Shown: positions 48,537 to 61,821, counted from the first letter of the stretch. The stretch: 64,000 nucleotides of DNA from Candidatus Coprenecus stercorigallinarum (GCA_018711305.1 DVIL01000038.1:1-64000), one strand, 5' to 3'. The notes: generated by a model not told the origin, from the letters alone. Program-made: numbers and translations.

Positions 48537-50363
48537 ATGAGCGCTTTTAAACGTATTTTATCCTATGCCAGGCCATACAGCCGTTTCTGGCCGGGCTATC
48601 TGATATTTTCTATACTGTCTGTGATATTCGGAGTGGTCAACTATGCCCTGATCAAGCCTCTGCTTGAAGTGCTGTTTGACCCTGACGCAGTGGAGAAATT
48701 CTCCGAAATACCGGAATTTTCCATGACCGTGGATTATTTTTACGGAGTGTTCCAGTACTACCTGACCAGGGTCTTGGAGTCCAGCGGGGTGCTGAGAGGA
48801 CTTATGTTTGTGTGTGTGGTGCTGATTATCACCTCTTTCCTCTCCAATCTCACCCGATTCCTGTCACAGAAGATACTTGTCAACATGAAGACCTACGTGA
48901 TGAAAAACATCCGTACGGACCTGTTCAACAAGATAACCCGCCTCAATGTCGACTATTTCAAGCAGAAGCGTACCGGAGATATCCTTTCCAGCGTATCAAA
49001 CGATGTAAACGAGGTGCAGAACAGTGTGGCCAGCAGTTTCCACATACTTTTCAGGGAGCCCCTGCTGATTATAGGTTTCCTGATAGGCCTGTTCTACATG
49101 TCCCCGAAACTGACAGTACTTACACTGATAACCCTGCCCGTCTCCGCATTTGTGATAGGGGCAGTTACGCGCAGGCTCAGGAGCGGGGCTACCCGTGCCC
49201 AGGCTTTGATGGGCCAGATCATCAGCCATTTCGAGGAGGCCATATCCGGAGTGCGCATCATCAAGGCTTTCAATGCCCAGAAATATGTGAGGGATCATTT
49301 CGACCGTACCAATGAGGAGCACAAGAACGTAAGCCGGGCCATGTACACCCGTCAGGAGCTGGCCTCGCCGCTTTCCGAGTTTTTAGGTATATCCGTGGCC
49401 GCCGCCGTACTTTTCTACGGAGGAATCCTGCAGATGAAAGGGGAACTGGGGATGAGCCTTTCCGGCTTTATCGTCTATATCGCATTCTACTGGAGGGTAC
49501 TGGAGCCTTCAAAGGCCATTGCCGCAGCGTACTCCAACGTGCAGAAAGGACTTGTTTCCGGCAACAGGATTTTCGCCATCCTGGATGCCGAACCGTCCAT
49601 CCGCAAGGCTGAGCACCCGGTACATATTTCCGAGTTCAGGGAGTCTGTCGAGTACAGGCATGTCTCCTTCAAGTATTCAACTGACTACGTGCTTAAGGAT
49701 ATCAACGTCACCATTCCCAAAGGCAAGATGATCGCCATCGTGGGGCCCTCCGGAGCAGGCAAGTCCACACTTGCCGACCTGCTCCCCAGATTCTATGACG
49801 TTACGGACGGAGGCATATTCATCGACGGCATCGATATCCGCCAGTACTGGCCGAAAGAGCTTATATCCCTCATGGGTATTGTGACCCAGGAAGCGATACT
49901 CTTCAACGACACCGTACGCAACAACATCACCTTCGGTATGGAGGACGTTCCGGAGGAGGATGTCATCCGCGCGGCCAGAATAGCCAATGCGGATGAGTTC
50001 ATATCGCAGATGGAACACGGTTATGATACCAACATCGGCGACCGTGGCGGCAAGCTTTCCGGCGGCCAGCGCCAGAGGATAGCCATAGCCCGCGCCGTCC
50101 TCAAGAACCCTCCCATACTTATTCTGGACGAAGCCACTTCTGCCCTGGACACCGAGAGCGAGCGTCTGGTGCAGGATGCGCTTACCAAACTGATGGAGAA
50201 CCGTACCTCCATCGTCATCGCCCACCGCCTTTCCACCATCCAGCATGCAGACGAGATACTGGTGATGAAGGACGGACGCATCGTCGAGAGAGGCACCCAT
50301 GCAGGGCTGCTTTCTTCCGGCGGTCTGTATTCGCATCTGTGCGACATGCAGACCTTCAACTGA
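48537..50363 (+). CDS. ABC transporter, fused TMD-NBD (MsbA-like exporter)
   Basis: 'GPSGAGKSTLADLLPRFYD', 'LSGGQRQRIAIARAVLKNPPILILDEATSALD'. Confidence 0.95.
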   Translation: MSAFKRILSYARPYSRFWPGYLIFSILSVIFGVVNYALIKPLLEVLFDPDAVEKFSEIPEFSMTVDYFYGVFQYYLTRVLESSGVLRGLMFVCVVLIITSFLSNLTRFLSQKILVNMKTYVMKNIRTDLFNKITRLNVDYFKQKRTGDILSSVSNDVNEVQNSVASSFHILFREPLLIIGFLIGLFYMSPKLTVLTLITLPVSAFVIGAVTRRLRSGATRAQALMGQIISHFEEAISGVRIIKAFNAQKYVRDHFDRTNEEHKNVSRAMYTRQELASPLSEFLGISVAAAVLFYGGILQMKGELGMSLSGFIVYIAFYWRVLEPSKAIAAAYSNVQKGLVSGNRIFAILDAEPSIRKAEHPVHISEFRESVEYRHVSFKYSTDYVLKDINVTIPKGKMIAIVGPSGAGKSTLADLLPRFYDVTDGGIFIDGIDIRQYWPKELISLMGIVTQEAILFNDTVRNNITFGMEDVPEEDVIRAARIANADEFISQMEHGYDTNIGDRGGKLSGGQRQRIAIARAVLKNPPILILDEATSALDTESERLVQDALTKLMENRTSIVIAHRLSTIQHADEILVMKDGRIVERGTHAGLLSSGGLYSHLCDMQTFN

Positions 50364-50397
50364 TACACTGAATAATGACATTACTAAAACCGAAAGA

Positions 50398-52065
50398 ATG
50401 GAACAACCTAAGTCACTGAACAAGATTATTGAAGCGAGCATCAAGAAAAACTGGGACTGCCCCGCACTCTCCGACTACAACGGAGTGACCCTCTACTACC
50501 GGGACGTGGCCCGCAGGATCGAGAAGATCCACATAATGCTCGAGATGTGCGGACTGCAGCGCGGCGACAAGATCGCCATCTGCTCCAGGAACCAGGCCAA
50601 CTGGGCCGTATCCTTCCTGGCCGCCCTGACCTACGGAGCCGTGCCCGTTCCCCTGCTGCACGAGTTCAAGAGCGGAAACATCTATCATCTGGTGAACCAC
50701 TCCGAAGCCCGCGTATTCTTTGTGGGCGACATGGTGTGGGAAGGCCTCTCCCAGTCGGAGATGCCCGGCCTCGACGCCATCATCCTGATGAACGATTTCT
50801 CCCTGCTCTACGCATCCAATGAGAAGATAACCCATACCCGCGAGCACCTTAACGAGCTCTTCGGCAAAAAATACCCCCGCAGCTTCCATCCGGACTGCGT
50901 GAATTACTACGAGGACTCCCCTGAGGAGCTTGCGATGATAAACTACACCTCGGGCACCTCGGGTTTCTCCAAAGGAGTCATGCTGCCGTACCGTTCCCTG
51001 CTTTCGAACGTCCTTTTCGGCTTCGAGGTGCACGGCCATCTGGACAATGCCTCCAACTGCGTGTCCATGCTCCCTACCGCCCACATGTACGGTATGATGT
51101 TCGAGTTCCTGGTGGAGTTCTGCTCCGGCAGCCACGTGCATTTCCTCACCAGACTTCCGACCCCCAAGATCATCCTCGACGCCATGGGCTCCGTCAAGCC
51201 CGACCTTATCGTCACCGTACCTCTGGTCATCGAGAAGATTTACAAGAAGAAGCTCGAGCCTATCATCAACCGCAGGGACATCCGCCTGCTGCTCAGGCTT
51301 CCCGTCATTGACGAGAAGATACTCAAGAAGATCAACAACCAGCTCGACGAGGCCTTCGGCGGCAAGTTCGACGAGGTGATTATCGGAGGTGCAGCCTTCA
51401 ACCGCGAGGCCGAGGCCTTCTTCCGCCGTATAGGATTCCGTTTTACCGTGGGTTACGGCATGACCGAGTGCGGCCCCATCATCACATACGCCCGCTGGAA
51501 CCAGACCAAGCTCTACTCCTGCGGCAAGGCTGCCCCGAGGATGCAGATTATGATAGATTCTGCCGATCCCCAGAACGTGCCCGGTGAGATTCTGGTCAAG
51601 GGCGACAACGTCTTTCTGGGCTATTACAAGAACGAAGAGGCTACTGCAGAGGCATTTACCGAGGACGGCTGGTTCCGTACAGGTGACATGGGAGTCATCG
51701 ATTCCGACGGATTCCTGTTTATCAAGGGACGCTGCAAGAGTATGATTCTCGGCCCCTCCGGTCAGAATATCTACCCTGAGGAGATTGAGGGCGAGATCAA
51801 CAATATGCCTTATGTGATCGAGTCCCTTGTGATAGAGGATAACGGCGGACTCCGCGCCCTGGTCTATGCCGACTCGGAGCTGGCTGCAGCTGACGGGCTC
51901 TCCAAGGATGAGCTGCTTGCCAGGATACAGCAGAGTGTCAAGGAGATGAATACGCACCAGCCCAACTATTGCAAGGTGGGGGCAGTGGAACTCTTCCCCG
52001 AGGAATTCGAGAAGACGCCGAAGAAGAGTATCAAGAGATACCTCTATCAGAGGACAAACAATTAG
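50398..52065 (+). CDS. AMP-dependent synthetase (long-chain acyl-CoA ligase)
   Basis: 'INYTSGTSGFSKGVML', 'GYGMTECGPIITY', 'GWFRTGDMG'; start reassigned to 50398. Confidence 0.93.
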   Translation: MEQPKSLNKIIEASIKKNWDCPALSDYNGVTLYYRDVARRIEKIHIMLEMCGLQRGDKIAICSRNQANWAVSFLAALTYGAVPVPLLHEFKSGNIYHLVNHSEARVFFVGDMVWEGLSQSEMPGLDAIILMNDFSLLYASNEKITHTREHLNELFGKKYPRSFHPDCVNYYEDSPEELAMINYTSGTSGFSKGVMLPYRSLLSNVLFGFEVHGHLDNASNCVSMLPTAHMYGMMFEFLVEFCSGSHVHFLTRLPTPKIILDAMGSVKPDLIVTVPLVIEKIYKKKLEPIINRRDIRLLLRLPVIDEKILKKINNQLDEAFGGKFDEVIIGGAAFNREAEAFFRRIGFRFTVGYGMTECGPIITYARWNQTKLYSCGKAAPRMQIMIDSADPQNVPGEILVKGDNVFLGYYKNEEATAEAFTEDGWFRTGDMGVIDSDGFLFIKGRCKSMILGPSGQNIYPEEIEGEINNMPYVIESLVIEDNGGLRALVYADSELAAADGLSKDELLARIQQSVKEMNTHQPNYCKVGAVELFPEEFEKTPKKSIKRYLYQRTNN

Positions 52066-52083
52066 TATTTTTAAGGAAACGAC

Positions 52084-52506
52084 ATGACCAAACAAGAGCA
52101 GTTTGACCGCAGCTATCTGGAAATGGCCAGGGTATGGGCCCGGAACTCCTACTGTACGCGCAGGAAGGTAGGGGCCCTGCTGGTCAAGGACCGGATGATC
52201 ATCTCGGACGGTTTCAACGGGACCCCCGCCGGCTTCGAGAATATCTGCGAGGATCCCGCAACCGGCAAGACCAAACCCTATGTGCTGCACGCCGAGGCAA
52301 ATGCCATCACCAAAGTGGCCCGTTCCGGCAACAACAGCGAGGGAGCCACACTGTATGTTACAGACGCCCCGTGTGTGGAGTGTGCCAAGCTCATAATCCA
52401 GGCCGGCATACGCAGGGTAGTGTACCTCATCGAGTACAGTGTGCGGGACGGTATCGAACTGCTCCGCAGGGCAGGGATAGAAGTCTGTAAATACGATATG
52501 CAGTAA
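52084..52506 (+). CDS. dCMP deaminase family
   Basis: 'HAEANAITK' and 'PCVECAKLII' zinc motifs. Confidence 0.93.
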   Translation: MTKQEQFDRSYLEMARVWARNSYCTRRKVGALLVKDRMIISDGFNGTPAGFENICEDPATGKTKPYVLHAEANAITKVARSGNNSEGATLYVTDAPCVECAKLIIQAGIRRVVYLIEYSVRDGIELLRRAGIEVCKYDMQ

Positions 52507-52511
52507 CGGAT

Positions 52512-54122
52512 ATGTCCTCGCCAGATAATTACAATACACTGAAGCTCGTTCTCTGGTCGGTGATAATGGTGCTCATAGGCAGTATCATAACCAAGGCTCT
52601 GGACAACCGTAGGGAACGTCTTATGCTTACTGAGACCGGCCATGGCTGGGACAAGCTGGAACTGGTGCTGCGGCAGATAGAACGCAACTATGTCGATTCG
52701 ATAGATTATGGAAAGGTGACGGAGGATATCCTGCCTGTGGTGCTCGGGGAACTCGACCCCCATTCGGTGTACCTGCCACCCAAGAATATGGAGGAAGCCA
52801 ATGCCGAACTGGAAGGCAACTTCGATGGCATAGGGGTGATGTTCAATGTTCCGTCCGATACTGCCATAATTATTTCGGTAATAGCCGGAGGACCGTCCGA
52901 GCGGGCCGGACTGCTGTCCGGAGACCGTATCATCGCTGTGGACGGACGTACGGTGGCCGGAGTCAATCTCAATCAGGATTCGCTGGTGGGCATGCTCAAG
53001 GGTCCTTCCGGTTCGGTGGTCCATCTGGGCATCATGAGAGAAGGGGAGATGGTAGAGTTTGACGTGACACGCGACAAGATACCTGTCAAGAGCATAGATG
53101 TAGCCTATATGATAGACGATACTACGGGATACATGAAGCTCTCGAAATTCACCAGGACCAGTTATGCCGAATTTTCTGCAGCTGTGCCCCGGATGCTCGA
53201 GGCCGGCATGACCAGGATGATTTTCGACCTGAGGGACAATTCCGGCGGATATCTGGACCAGGCCCTGCTCCTGTCCAACGAGTTCCTGCCTGAGGGCAGT
53301 CTGATTGTGTACATGGAAGGTGTGCACCGTCCGCGTCAGAACTTCTATGCAGACGGCAGCGGGAAATGCCAGGATATCCGGTTGTCTGTGCTTGTCAATG
53401 AGAACAGTGCCTCTTCCAGCGAAATTTTCGCAGGTGCCATGCAGGACAATGACCGTGGAACCATATACGGCCGCCGCACCTACGGCAAAGGCCTGGTGCA
53501 GGAGCAGATATACTTCACGGATAATTCCGGAATCCGTCTGACGGTAGCACGTTTCTACACTGCCACGGGCCGTTGCATACAGAAGCCTTATGTACCTGGT
53601 GACGAGCTTGGTTATGTGTATGATATCTATGAGAGATACGAGCACGGCGAGATGACCAATGCTGACAGCATCGTCCGTAACGATTCCCTGAAATATGTGA
53701 CTCCGAAGGGCAAGGTGGTCTACGGAGGGGGAGGCATCATACCGGACGTTTTCGTACCTATCGATACTGTAGGTGTGACGGACCTGCTGGTACGCATCAA
53801 CCGTCAGGCTCTGGCTGTCAAGTATTCCTCCGAAGTTGCCGACATCTACCGTTCCAGCCTGCGCCGGGTCACGTCTCTGGAAGAACTGGAGCGGTTGCTG
53901 GACAGCATTGACCTGGAGTCCGGTTTCCTGTCCTATCTCTCCCGCAATGGGGTGGAGGTTGACCGTAGGCAGTGGGCCATATCCGGCAATATAGTCCTGA
54001 CACAGCTAAGAGCCCTGGTGGGACGCTATTCTCCTTTGGATGACAATGCGTTCTATCCGCTTATCGCTCCGATTGACAATGTGATCGTGGAGGCGGCGGG
54101 GCTGGGTTCCGGACAGAATTGA
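52512..54122 (+). CDS. S41 C-terminal processing peptidase with PDZ
   Basis: 'FDLRDNSGGYLDQALLLSNEFLP', 'VNENSASSSEIFAGAMQD', 'TYGKGLVQ'. Confidence 0.95.
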   Translation: MSSPDNYNTLKLVLWSVIMVLIGSIITKALDNRRERLMLTETGHGWDKLELVLRQIERNYVDSIDYGKVTEDILPVVLGELDPHSVYLPPKNMEEANAELEGNFDGIGVMFNVPSDTAIIISVIAGGPSERAGLLSGDRIIAVDGRTVAGVNLNQDSLVGMLKGPSGSVVHLGIMREGEMVEFDVTRDKIPVKSIDVAYMIDDTTGYMKLSKFTRTSYAEFSAAVPRMLEAGMTRMIFDLRDNSGGYLDQALLLSNEFLPEGSLIVYMEGVHRPRQNFYADGSGKCQDIRLSVLVNENSASSSEIFAGAMQDNDRGTIYGRRTYGKGLVQEQIYFTDNSGIRLTVARFYTATGRCIQKPYVPGDELGYVYDIYERYEHGEMTNADSIVRNDSLKYVTPKGKVVYGGGGIIPDVFVPIDTVGVTDLLVRINRQALAVKYSSEVADIYRSSLRRVTSLEELERLLDSIDLESGFLSYLSRNGVEVDRRQWAISGNIVLTQLRALVGRYSPLDDNAFYPLIAPIDNVIVEAAGLGSGQN

Positions 54123-54130
54123 AAAAAATC

Positions 54131-54160
54131 TTGCAAGTTGCGGAAAAAACACTATCTTTG
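54131..54160 (+). promoter_or_regulatory. promoter of tRNA-Leu
   Basis: TTG-N19-TATCTTTG then CACTCCC. Confidence 0.75.
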
Positions 54161-54184
54161 CACTCCCGTTTAGGAAAAGTGTCT

Positions 54185-54268
54185 GCCCGGATGGTGAAAT
54201 TGGTAGACACGCTAGTTTCAGGGACTAGTGGCCGCAAGGCTGTGCAGGTTCGAGTCCTGTTCCGGGCA
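54185..54268 (+). tRNA. tRNA-Leu (anticodon CAG)
   Basis: GCCCGGATGGTGAAATTGGTAGACACGCTAGTTTCAGGGACTAGTGGCC...TTCCGGGCA; long variable arm. Confidence 0.93.
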
Positions 54269-54311
54269 CAAAAAAAGCGAGAATCTACTGATTCTCGCTT
54301 TTTTTGTGCCC
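54264..54311. terminator. terminator hairpin within a perfect 21-bp inverted repeat overlapping the tRNA-Leu 3' end
   Basis: GGGCACAAAAAAAGCGAGAAT-CTACTG-ATTCTCGCTTTTTTTGTGCCC. Confidence 0.9.
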
Positions 54312-54399
54312 AGGCGGGCGCCTTTTCTGACCCAACCCCCAGCCCCTTCCGAGGAAGGGGAGTATGTCGCAAGGCTCCGGTGGAATCTACTGACCCGTT

Positions 54400-55581
54400 T
54401 TATTGTTTGAGGCGCGGCTGGAGGTAGAACAGGCAGGCGAGGCAGGCTGCAACGCTGATTATACCGCCGATGTAGCCGATTGCGCCGACACCTGCTCCGG
54501 AGCAGACGAGACCGCCGATGAGGGCTCCGCCGCCGATGCCGACATTGAATATGCCGGAGTAAATCGACATTGCCACCGATGTCCCTTTCGGTACATTGCG
54601 GATAACTTCGGACTGGAAGACCATCCCGAAGAAGGTGTAGGAGAGGCCCCAGAGGGCGAGCAGTGCAATGACGCTCTGTACTGACCACGCGGCGGGGCGG
54701 AGAAGGAACAGTCCGGCGCACACTCCAATGACGGCCAGGCGCATTAGCAGGGTGCGGTGCCGCTCATAGTACCGGGCGAAGATGACGCTGCCCACGAGCC
54801 CCATTATGCCGAAGAGTGTGAGAAGCAAGGTGATGGTTCCTTCCTTCAGCCCTGCGGTCTGGGCCATGAACGGTTCTATGTAGCTGTAAGCCGTGAAATG
54901 GGCTGTTACCAGAAGTACTGTCACCAGATATAGGGGAGGCAGGGCCGGTATCCTGAGGAGCTCAGGCAGCTGTTTGAACGAGAATGCCTTCTCGCTTTCA
55001 GTCCGTGGCAGCACGAAATTCAGGAATAGCAGCACGGCAAAGGAGATGAGGCCGATGATAAGGAAGGTATTTCTCCATCCGGTCGCGATGCCGATTGCGC
55101 GTCCCATGGGCAGACCTACGATCATGGCTATCGACGAACCGGCGACAATCATGCTCAGCGCGGCGGCCTTACGGCCTTCAGGCGCAATCTTTACGGCCAG
55201 GGGAGTCACTATCGACCAGAATATGGCGTGTGCACAGGCCACTCCGATACGCGAGGCCATCAGCATCCAGTATCCGGTGGACAGTGCCGATATGATGTGG
55301 CTGACAGCGAAAAGTGTTACTATCCCGCACATCAGCCGCTTGGACTCCACACCGGAGACGAGGAGCATCAGCGGCAGGGAGGTGAGCGCCACGACCCAGG
55401 CATAGATGGTGATCATCAGCCCGGCGCGGGACTCGGTTATGGAGAAATCGGCCGCGATGTCGCTCAGCAGCCCTATGGGAATGAATTCGGATGTGTTGAA
55501 AATGAAAGTGGAAAATGTCAGAGCCAGCAGCGGCAACCACTCTCTCACCGCACTCCTTCTGCCTAATGTGATGTTTTGCAT
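54400..55581 (-). CDS. MFS transporter (sugar-efflux SotB/AraJ-like)
   Basis: MQNITLGRRSAVREWLPLLALTFSTFIFNTSEFIPIGLLSDIAADF; 12-TM-like. Confidence 0.88.
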   Translation of the reverse strand: MQNITLGRRSAVREWLPLLALTFSTFIFNTSEFIPIGLLSDIAADFSITESRAGLMITIYAWVVALTSLPLMLLVSGVESKRLMCGIVTLFAVSHIISALSTGYWMLMASRIGVACAHAIFWSIVTPLAVKIAPEGRKAAALSMIVAGSSIAMIVGLPMGRAIGIATGWRNTFLIIGLISFAVLLFLNFVLPRTESEKAFSFKQLPELLRIPALPPLYLVTVLLVTAHFTAYSYIEPFMAQTAGLKEGTITLLLTLFGIMGLVGSVIFARYYERHRTLLMRLAVIGVCAGLFLLRPAAWSVQSVIALLALWGLSYTFFGMVFQSEVIRNVPKGTSVAMSIYSGIFNVGIGGGALIGGLVCSGAGVGAIGYIGGIISVAACLACLFYLQPRLKQ

Positions 55582-55644
55582 AAACTCTCTTTTGAAAAAA
55601 TCGCGCAAATATAGTAACTTCGCGAGTTATTGCAAATCTTCTGA

Positions 55645-58860
<3,216 letters not shown>

Positions 58861-58875
58861 TCAGTAATATTGAAA

Positions 58876-60942
58876 ATGAAAGAGTACAAACGTTATCTTG
58901 TTACCTCCGCTCTGCCTTATGCGAACGGACCTGTACACATCGGCCACCTGGCGGGAGTCTACGTCCCCGCTGATATCTACGTCAGGTATCTGCGAATGTG
59001 CGGAAGGGACGTGTTTTTCGTGGGCGGTTCGGACGAACACGGGGTGCCCATCACCATTCAGGCCCGCAAGCAGGGTTGCTCGCCCCAGGATATCGTGGAC
59101 AAATACCATAAGCTGATCAAAGAGTCTTTCGCTGAACTCGGCATCAGTTTCGACATTTATTCCAGGACTACGTCCAAGACCCACTACAAGACCGCATCCG
59201 AGTTCTTCCGCAAGCTCTATGACGAGGGCAAGTTTGTCGAGAGGGAGAGCGAGCAGTACTACGATGAGGAGGCCGGACAGTTTCTGGCTGACCGCTACAT
59301 TGTGGGAACCTGCCCCAAGTGCGGCAATGAGAGGGCTTACGGAGACCAGTGCGAGAAATGCGGCTGCACCCTCAGCCCCGATGAACTGATCAACCCCCAT
59401 TCCGCCCTTAGCGGCAAACCGCCCGTAAAGAGGCGTACCAAACACTGGTATCTGCCTCTGAACGAGTATGAGCCCTGGCTCCGCCAGTGGATCCTCGAGG
59501 AGCATAAGGAGTGGAAGGTCAATGTCTACGGTCAGTGCAAGTCCTGGCTTGACGGCGGTCTCCAGCCCAGAGCGGTGAGCCGTGACCTCGACTGGGGTAT
59601 CCCAGTGCCGGTAGAAGGTGCAGAGGGCAAGGTCCTCTACGTCTGGTTCGACGCTCCCATCGGCTATATTTCCAACACGATAGAGGCCCGTCCCGATGAC
59701 TGGGAGAAATACTGGAAAAGTCCCGACACCAAGATGGTGCATTTCATAGGCAAGGACAACATCGTCTTCCACTGCATCGTCTTCCCCTGCATGCTCAAAG
59801 CCTACGGAGACGGTTACATCCTCCCGGACAACGTGCCTGCCAATGAGTTCCTGAATCTCGAGGGCGACAAGCTCTCTACTTCCCGCAACTGGGCCATCTG
59901 GCTGCACGAGTACCTGCGGGACTTCCCCGGCAAGCAGGACGTGCTGCGCTATGTGCTCTGCGCCAACGCTCCGGAGACCAAGGACAACGATTTTACATGG
60001 AAGGACTTCCAGACCCGCAACAACTCCGAACTGGTGGCTATTTACGGCAATTTCGTCAACCGCGCCGTAGTCCTGACTCACAAGTACTTCGAAGGTAAAG
60101 TCCCTACAGACCTGAAACCGGAGGCCATTGACTCCGAGACCCTTGCCCAGGTGCCTGCCATTAAGGCCGCCATCACCGACGCCCTTGAGCACTACCGTTT
60201 CCGCGAGGCTCTCAAGGAGGCCATGAACCTCGCCCGTCTCGGCAACAAGTACCTCACCGATACCGAGCCGTGGAAGGTGGCCAAGACCGACATGGACCGT
60301 ACTGCCTCCATCCTCAACGTGTCCCTGAAACTCTGTGCCGACCTGGCCATAGCCTTCGCACCATTCATCCCGTTCTCGTCCGACAAGCTTCTGAAGATTC
60401 TCAACCTGCCTGAAGATGTCCTCAAATGGGACAATATCGGTCAGGACAGCCTGCTTCCGGAGGGACATCAGATCGGCAAGGCCGAGCTGCTCTTCGAAAA
60501 GATCGAAGATGAGGCGATCAATGCCCAGATGGAGCGTCTGGAGAAAATCCGTGAGGCCAATGCCAAGGCAGAGGCCGCCGCAGCCTCAGCAGAAGCGCCG
60601 GCCGAGCCGCAGAAACCCGAGTGTACCTTTGACGAGTTCGGCAAGATGGACATCCGGACGGCTACCGTCCTGGAGGCCGAAAGGGTGCCCAAGACCGACA
60701 AGCTGCTGAAACTTACCATAGATACCGGCATAGACAAGCGTGTGATAGTTTCCGGCATAGCCGAGTACTATACGCCGGAGGAGATGGTCGGCAAGCAGAT
60801 ATGCATCCTTGCAAACCTGGCTCCCCGCAAGATCCGCGGTATCGAGTCCAAGGGTATGATCCTGATGGCCAAGCAGCCTGACGGAAAGATGCGGATTGTA
60901 GCTCCCGAGGAGAAACTTGTCAACGGCGCCGTGGTAGGGTAG
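58876..60942 (+). CDS. metG: methionyl-tRNA synthetase with C-terminal tRNA-binding domain
   Basis: '[17 protein letters not shown]', '[12 protein letters not shown]', C-terminal '[28 protein letters not shown]'. Confidence 0.97.
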   Translation: MKEYKRYLVTSALPYANGPVHIGHLAGVYVPADIYVRYLRMCGRDVFFVGGSDEHGVPITIQARKQGCSPQDIVDKYHKLIKESFAELGISFDIYSRTTSKTHYKTASEFFRKLYDEGKFVERESEQYYDEEAGQFLADRYIVGTCPKCGNERAYGDQCEKCGCTLSPDELINPHSALSGKPPVKRRTKHWYLPLNEYEPWLRQWILEEHKEWKVNVYGQCKSWLDGGLQPRAVSRDLDWGIPVPVEGAEGKVLYVWFDAPIGYISNTIEARPDDWEKYWKSPDTKMVHFIGKDNIVFHCIVFPCMLKAYGDGYILPDNVPANEFLNLEGDKLSTSRNWAIWLHEYLRDFPGKQDVLRYVLCANAPETKDNDFTWKDFQTRNNSELVAIYGNFVNRAVVLTHKYFEGKVPTDLKPEAIDSETLAQVPAIKAAITDALEHYRFREALKEAMNLARLGNKYLTDTEPWKVAKTDMDRTASILNVSLKLCADLAIAFAPFIPFSSDKLLKILNLPEDVLKWDNIGQDSLLPEGHQIGKAELLFEKIEDEAINAQMERLEKIREANAKAEAAAASAEAPAEPQKPECTFDEFGKMDIRTATVLEAERVPKTDKLLKLTIDTGIDKRVIVSGIAEYYTPEEMVGKQICILANLAPRKIRGIESKGMILMAKQPDGKMRIVAPEEKLVNGAVVG

Positions 60943-60964
60943 CCGTGAACTGGGTAAAAGACAG

Positions 60965-61003
60965 CATGCACACCCGGAAGTCAGTCCGATCCGGGTGTGC
61001 ATG
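60965..61003 (+). terminator. Rho-independent terminator after metG
   Basis: CATGCACACCCGGA-N11-TCCGGGTGTGCATG-TTTTTTT. Confidence 0.88.
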
Positions 61004-61030
61004 TTTTTTTATTGTCGGCAGCCGGGAAAT

Positions 61031-61732
61031 CTACAGCCCTTGCTGCTCTATGAGTTCCAGCTCTTCTTCGGTGTAGATGAGGCGGTCCAGTTTGCCGCTG
61101 CGGCCGAGTTCGACCAGAATGACGGCTGCGATGATCAGGACGGCCAGGACTGCAAGGATGATAAACAGGATGCGGTATCCTTTCTTGCTGTGGTTGTCCG
61201 GCTTTGCAGCTGCTGTGGGTACCGGATCCGGGTTCGCTTTCTCGGGTAGTATCGTCATCTGTCCGGAACCGCTTTCTTCTATGGGGGCGGCAGTAGCGGC
61301 GGAAGGTCTGACCGGCCTGAGTGTTACAGGCTCGAATCCGAATGCCTGGGAGAATATGCCTCCGTCCTGTTCTGCAACGAAATAGAAATTGCCCTCGAGG
61401 GTACAGCGCAGCTTTCCAAGGCCGGGCAGGTCAATATTCCTGCGTTCCGAGAGAGTTACCTTCAGCTGGCGGAGGAAGGCATCCAGTTCAGTGGCCGCAG
61501 TATCCGGATCAATATTGGAAATTCCGGCATAGTATCTGGAAATCATGTCACCGGCAGCCCTTTCGTCTCCCTTGAAGGAAATACGCTTCGATGGAGGGTA
61601 GATGGTCTTCCCGTCTTCTGAAAAAAATGCAGGCATCGGCTCGGTCTGGAAATACCCCATACCGGGCAGTGGAATGCGGTCATTATCAATGATCAGCTCC
61701 TTGAGCAGGCGGGAAAGAAGATTGACATCCAT
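61031..61732 (-). CDS. HU-CCDC81-type domain protein with C-terminal TM helix, no SPOR domain seen
   Basis: 'MDVNLLSRLLKELIIDNDRIPLPGMGYFQTEP' and 'IDLPGLGKLRCTLEGNFYFVAEQ'; TM 'ILFIILAVLAVLIIAAVILVEL'. Confidence 0.65.
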   Translation of the reverse strand: MDVNLLSRLLKELIIDNDRIPLPGMGYFQTEPMPAFFSEDGKTIYPPSKRISFKGDERAAGDMISRYYAGISNIDPDTAATELDAFLRQLKVTLSERRNIDLPGLGKLRCTLEGNFYFVAEQDGGIFSQAFGFEPVTLRPVRPSAATAAPIEESGSGQMTILPEKANPDPVPTAAAKPDNHSKKGYRILFIILAVLAVLIIAAVILVELGRSGKLDRLIYTEEELELIEQQGL

Positions 61733-61773
61733 AGAATTTTTTTAAAATTTTCTGCACAAAGTTAAATTATTTT

Positions 61774-61803
61774 TTTGCAAGTTGAAAAAAATATCTATCT
61801 TTG
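61774..61803 (+). promoter_or_regulatory. promoter of tRNA-Asn
   Basis: TTTG-N18-TATCTTTG then CAGTCCCG. Confidence 0.75.
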
Positions 61804-61821
61804 CAGTCCCGAAAGGAAAAT

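Noticed and set aside
50413-52539. 708-aa minus-strand ORF opposite the acyl-CoA synthetase and dCMP deaminase genes
   Set aside because: Long antisense frame with low-complexity composition, fully opposite well-supported CDSs with clear motifs; expected from codon bias (few TTA/CTA/TCA codons in the sense frame).
54119-54427. Short ORFs over tRNA-Leu and its terminator
   Set aside because: They simply read through the tRNA and the inverted repeat; no independent coding evidence.
58861-60468. 535-aa antisense ORF opposite metG
   Set aside because: Product is V/G/L/E-rich without motifs; metG on the plus strand is unambiguous.
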